A DNA stretch of 13,822 bases from JACCXJ01 sp052387115 (lineage in GTDB: Bacteria > Pseudomonadota > Gammaproteobacteria > JACCXJ01): assembly GCA_052387115.1 (NCBI GenBank), contig JBQTJM010000057.1:1-13822 (forward strand). The letters run 5' to 3'. Below, in pieces: positions 12,507-13,822 of the stretch. Positions within the stretch are counted from its first letter, which is position 1. Each line of letters begins with the position of its first letter. Position numbers and translations under genes: made by a program. The notes beneath the pieces are model-generated. The model made no database searches. It worked only from the letters and a program-made list of their open reading frames with translations, and was not told where the DNA came from.

Positions 12507-13811
12507 ATGGTGCGGTGCGACCTAGTGTCCCCTGCGCGCCTTGCCCATAGTCGTGGCCTCTGGGTTCCGCTGTCGCTGTGCTTTTTGTGTGCCCTGTGCT
12601 CGGGCACGGCCCGAGCGGCGTCACCCCCGACGGATCAGGGCGCGGTGCCGACCGTCAGCCTGTTGACGTTTGGGCCCGGCGATCAGGCCTTCGCCAAGTT
12701 TGGCCACAACGCCCTGTTGGTCCATGACCCGTCTCGTCCTCCAGAAAGCCGTGATCTCGTCTTCAACTACGGGACCTACAGCTTCGATTCACGGCTGCTG
12801 GTGCTGGATTTCCTGAAAGGCGATCTGCGCTACTGGCTCAGTGTCAGCCCCCTGTCTCGCACGGTGGCGGGCTACCGCGCGGCCAATCGTAGTGTGTTTG
12901 CCAAGCAATTGGCCCTCACGCCCGCCCAAGCCCAAGAGATCGTCGGGCTTCTGTACGAGAACGCCAGACCAGAAAATCGTTACTATCGCTACGATTACTA
13001 CCGAGACAACTGTTCCACGCGGATCCGCGACCTGCTCGACAAGACGCTCGGCGGCGCCCTCGATCGCGCCTCACGAACCAGTACGGCCCACAGCTATCGC
13101 GATCATACACGCCGGCTCACGCGGGACTCTCCCCTGCTCTTCTTCGGTCTCGACCTCGCCATGGGTCCTTATGTCGACCTCCCGATCACCGAGTGGGAGG
13201 CGATGTTCTTGCCCATGGAGGTTGACGCCAAATTGACGAAGATCGAGATCGATCGCGCGGGACAGCGTGTGCCCCTGGTGAAGAATCAGGGCGTGCTCTT
13301 CAGCGCCACTCGCCCGGAGCTTCCCGAGATGACGTCGGTGCCCATTTGGCCGTGGTTGCTCGGCGGCCTCGCGCTGGGGGTCGGGTTCTACACCCTGGGG
13401 CGAATGCGCAGCCGCTGGGGACACCTGGGGTTTGCCGCCAGCACGGGGCTGGTTAGTTTCATCGGGGGCGCTGCAGGGACGCTCCTGATCGCGCTCTGGG
13501 CTTTCGCCGATCACCGGGTGACCTACTGGAATCAGAACATCCTATTGTGCCCGGCGTGGGCCTTGGCTCTGCCGGTTTTCGCCTTGGATCTGGGGCGCAC
13601 GCAACCCAAGTACTCGCGACTTTCGCTGCGCTGGTTCGGCGCCACGGGGTTCTGTGCGCTGCTTGCTTTGGCGATCCAGATCGTATCGCCCTCGAGTCAG
13701 CACAACGGACCTGCCCTCGCTCTGCTCGCGCCGTGTTGGATCGGCGCCGCACTCGGCGCCTGGGAACGTCTCGGTCGTCCTCTCACCGCCCAGCGTTGTA
13801 GGTTGGGTTAG
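12507..13811 (+). CDS. DUF4105 (Lnb N-terminal periplasmic domain) protein with multi-TM C-terminus
   Basis: From ATG 12507 the product has 434 residues. Residues about 17-37 form a signal sequence (GLWVPLSLCFLCALCSGTARA). Residues about 48-250 form the DUF4105 domain: SLLTFGPGDQAFAKFGHNAL with H67, VFNYGTYSFD, and YRYDYYRDNCSTRIRDLLD with C169; His and Cys look like a thiol catalytic pair. The C-terminus has about five TM helices near 279-300, 307-333, 344-363, 378-394 and 403-421. In Bacteroides, Lnb with this domain N-acylates lipoproteins; proteobacteria normally use Lnt, so the role here is open. The start is uncertain: the frame is open well upstream, and ATG 12444 lies inside the vapB operator. 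GTG 12525 is another choice. Confidence 0.8.
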   Translation: MVRCDLVSPARLAHSRGLWVPLSLCFLCALCSGTARAASPPTDQGAVPTVSLLTFGPGDQAFAKFGHNALLVHDPSRPPESRDLVFNYGTYSFDSRLLVLDFLKGDLRYWLSVSPLSRTVAGYRAANRSVFAKQLALTPAQAQEIVGLLYENARPENRYYRYDYYRDNCSTRIRDLLDKTLGGALDRASRTSTAHSYRDHTRRLTRDSPLLFFGLDLAMGPYVDLPITEWEAMFLPMEVDAKLTKIEIDRAGQRVPLVKNQGVLFSATRPELPEMTSVPIWPWLLGGLALGVGFYTLGRMRSRWGHLGFAASTGLVSFIGGAAGTLLIALWAFADHRVTYWNQNILLCPAWALALPVFALDLGRTQPKYSRLSLRWFGATGFCALLALAIQIVSPSSQHNGPALALLAPCWIGAALGAWERLGRPLTAQRCRLG

Positions 13812-13822
13812 ACGCGCACGAC

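Noticed and set aside
12324..13811. Full 495-codon frame for the DUF4105 protein
   Set aside because: The first 61 codons are antisense to vapB and its control region, and the signal peptide begins only after 12507, so a downstream start is preferred.
1..13822. CRISPR array, tRNA or rRNA genes
   Set aside because: I saw no regularly spaced direct repeats with unique spacers, no cloverleaf-like sequence with T-arm motifs, and no rRNA signature on either strand.

Overview
The window is GC-rich chromosomal DNA from a proteobacterium, most likely a gammaproteobacterium. That assignment rests on a giant L-180-class NAD-glutamate dehydrogenase and on a complete TonB2-type energy-transduction operon in the gene order known from Vibrio and Shewanella. 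All assignments are from reading the sequence and recalling families. No search was run.

Layout: (1) 1-4655, minus strand: a 1551-codon open stretch of NAD-specific glutamate dehydrogenase, running off the left edge just short of its C-terminus. (2) 4656-6160: a decayed intergenic zone. It holds an isolated promoter-like site with a 16-codon ORF, a strong GC hairpin, an inverted-repeat element (5080-5185), a frameshifted SRPBCC-family pseudogene (5197-5668), an N-terminal scrap of an agmatine deiminase gene on the minus strand with a nonsense codon (5715-5849), and a perfect palindrome (5957-5973). (3) 6161-11587, plus strand: a sigma70-like promoter overlapped by a Fur-box-like sequence, then six tightly packed genes: DUF3450 protein, TtpC-like MotA/TolQ/ExbB protein, ExbB, ExbD, TonB and a TPR protein. 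(4) 11746-12440, minus strand: a VapBC-like toxin-antitoxin pair with a perfect palindrome at the antitoxin start. (5) 12507-13811, plus strand: a periplasmic/membrane protein with a DUF4105 (Lnb N-terminal) domain carrying a His and a Cys in conserved-looking motifs.

How the genes work together: the six-gene operon should build an inner-membrane proton-driven motor (TtpC, ExbB, ExbD, TonB), with DUF3450 and the TPR protein as periplasmic accessories. The motor would power outer-membrane TonB-dependent receptors, and the Fur box suggests iron-repressed expression. No receptor gene lies in the window, so the substrate is unknown. The dehydrogenase links glutamate to 2-oxoglutarate and ammonium and is a separate transcription unit. 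The zone between them looks like a site of repeated insertion and gene loss.

Most unusual points: a mobile-looking repeat fused in frame to the DUF3450 protein, a triplicated ribosome-binding-site-like repeat before exbD, and the cluster of gene relics next to the inverted-repeat element. I did not find a clearly new biological system. The TonB2-type operon is a known type with local oddities.
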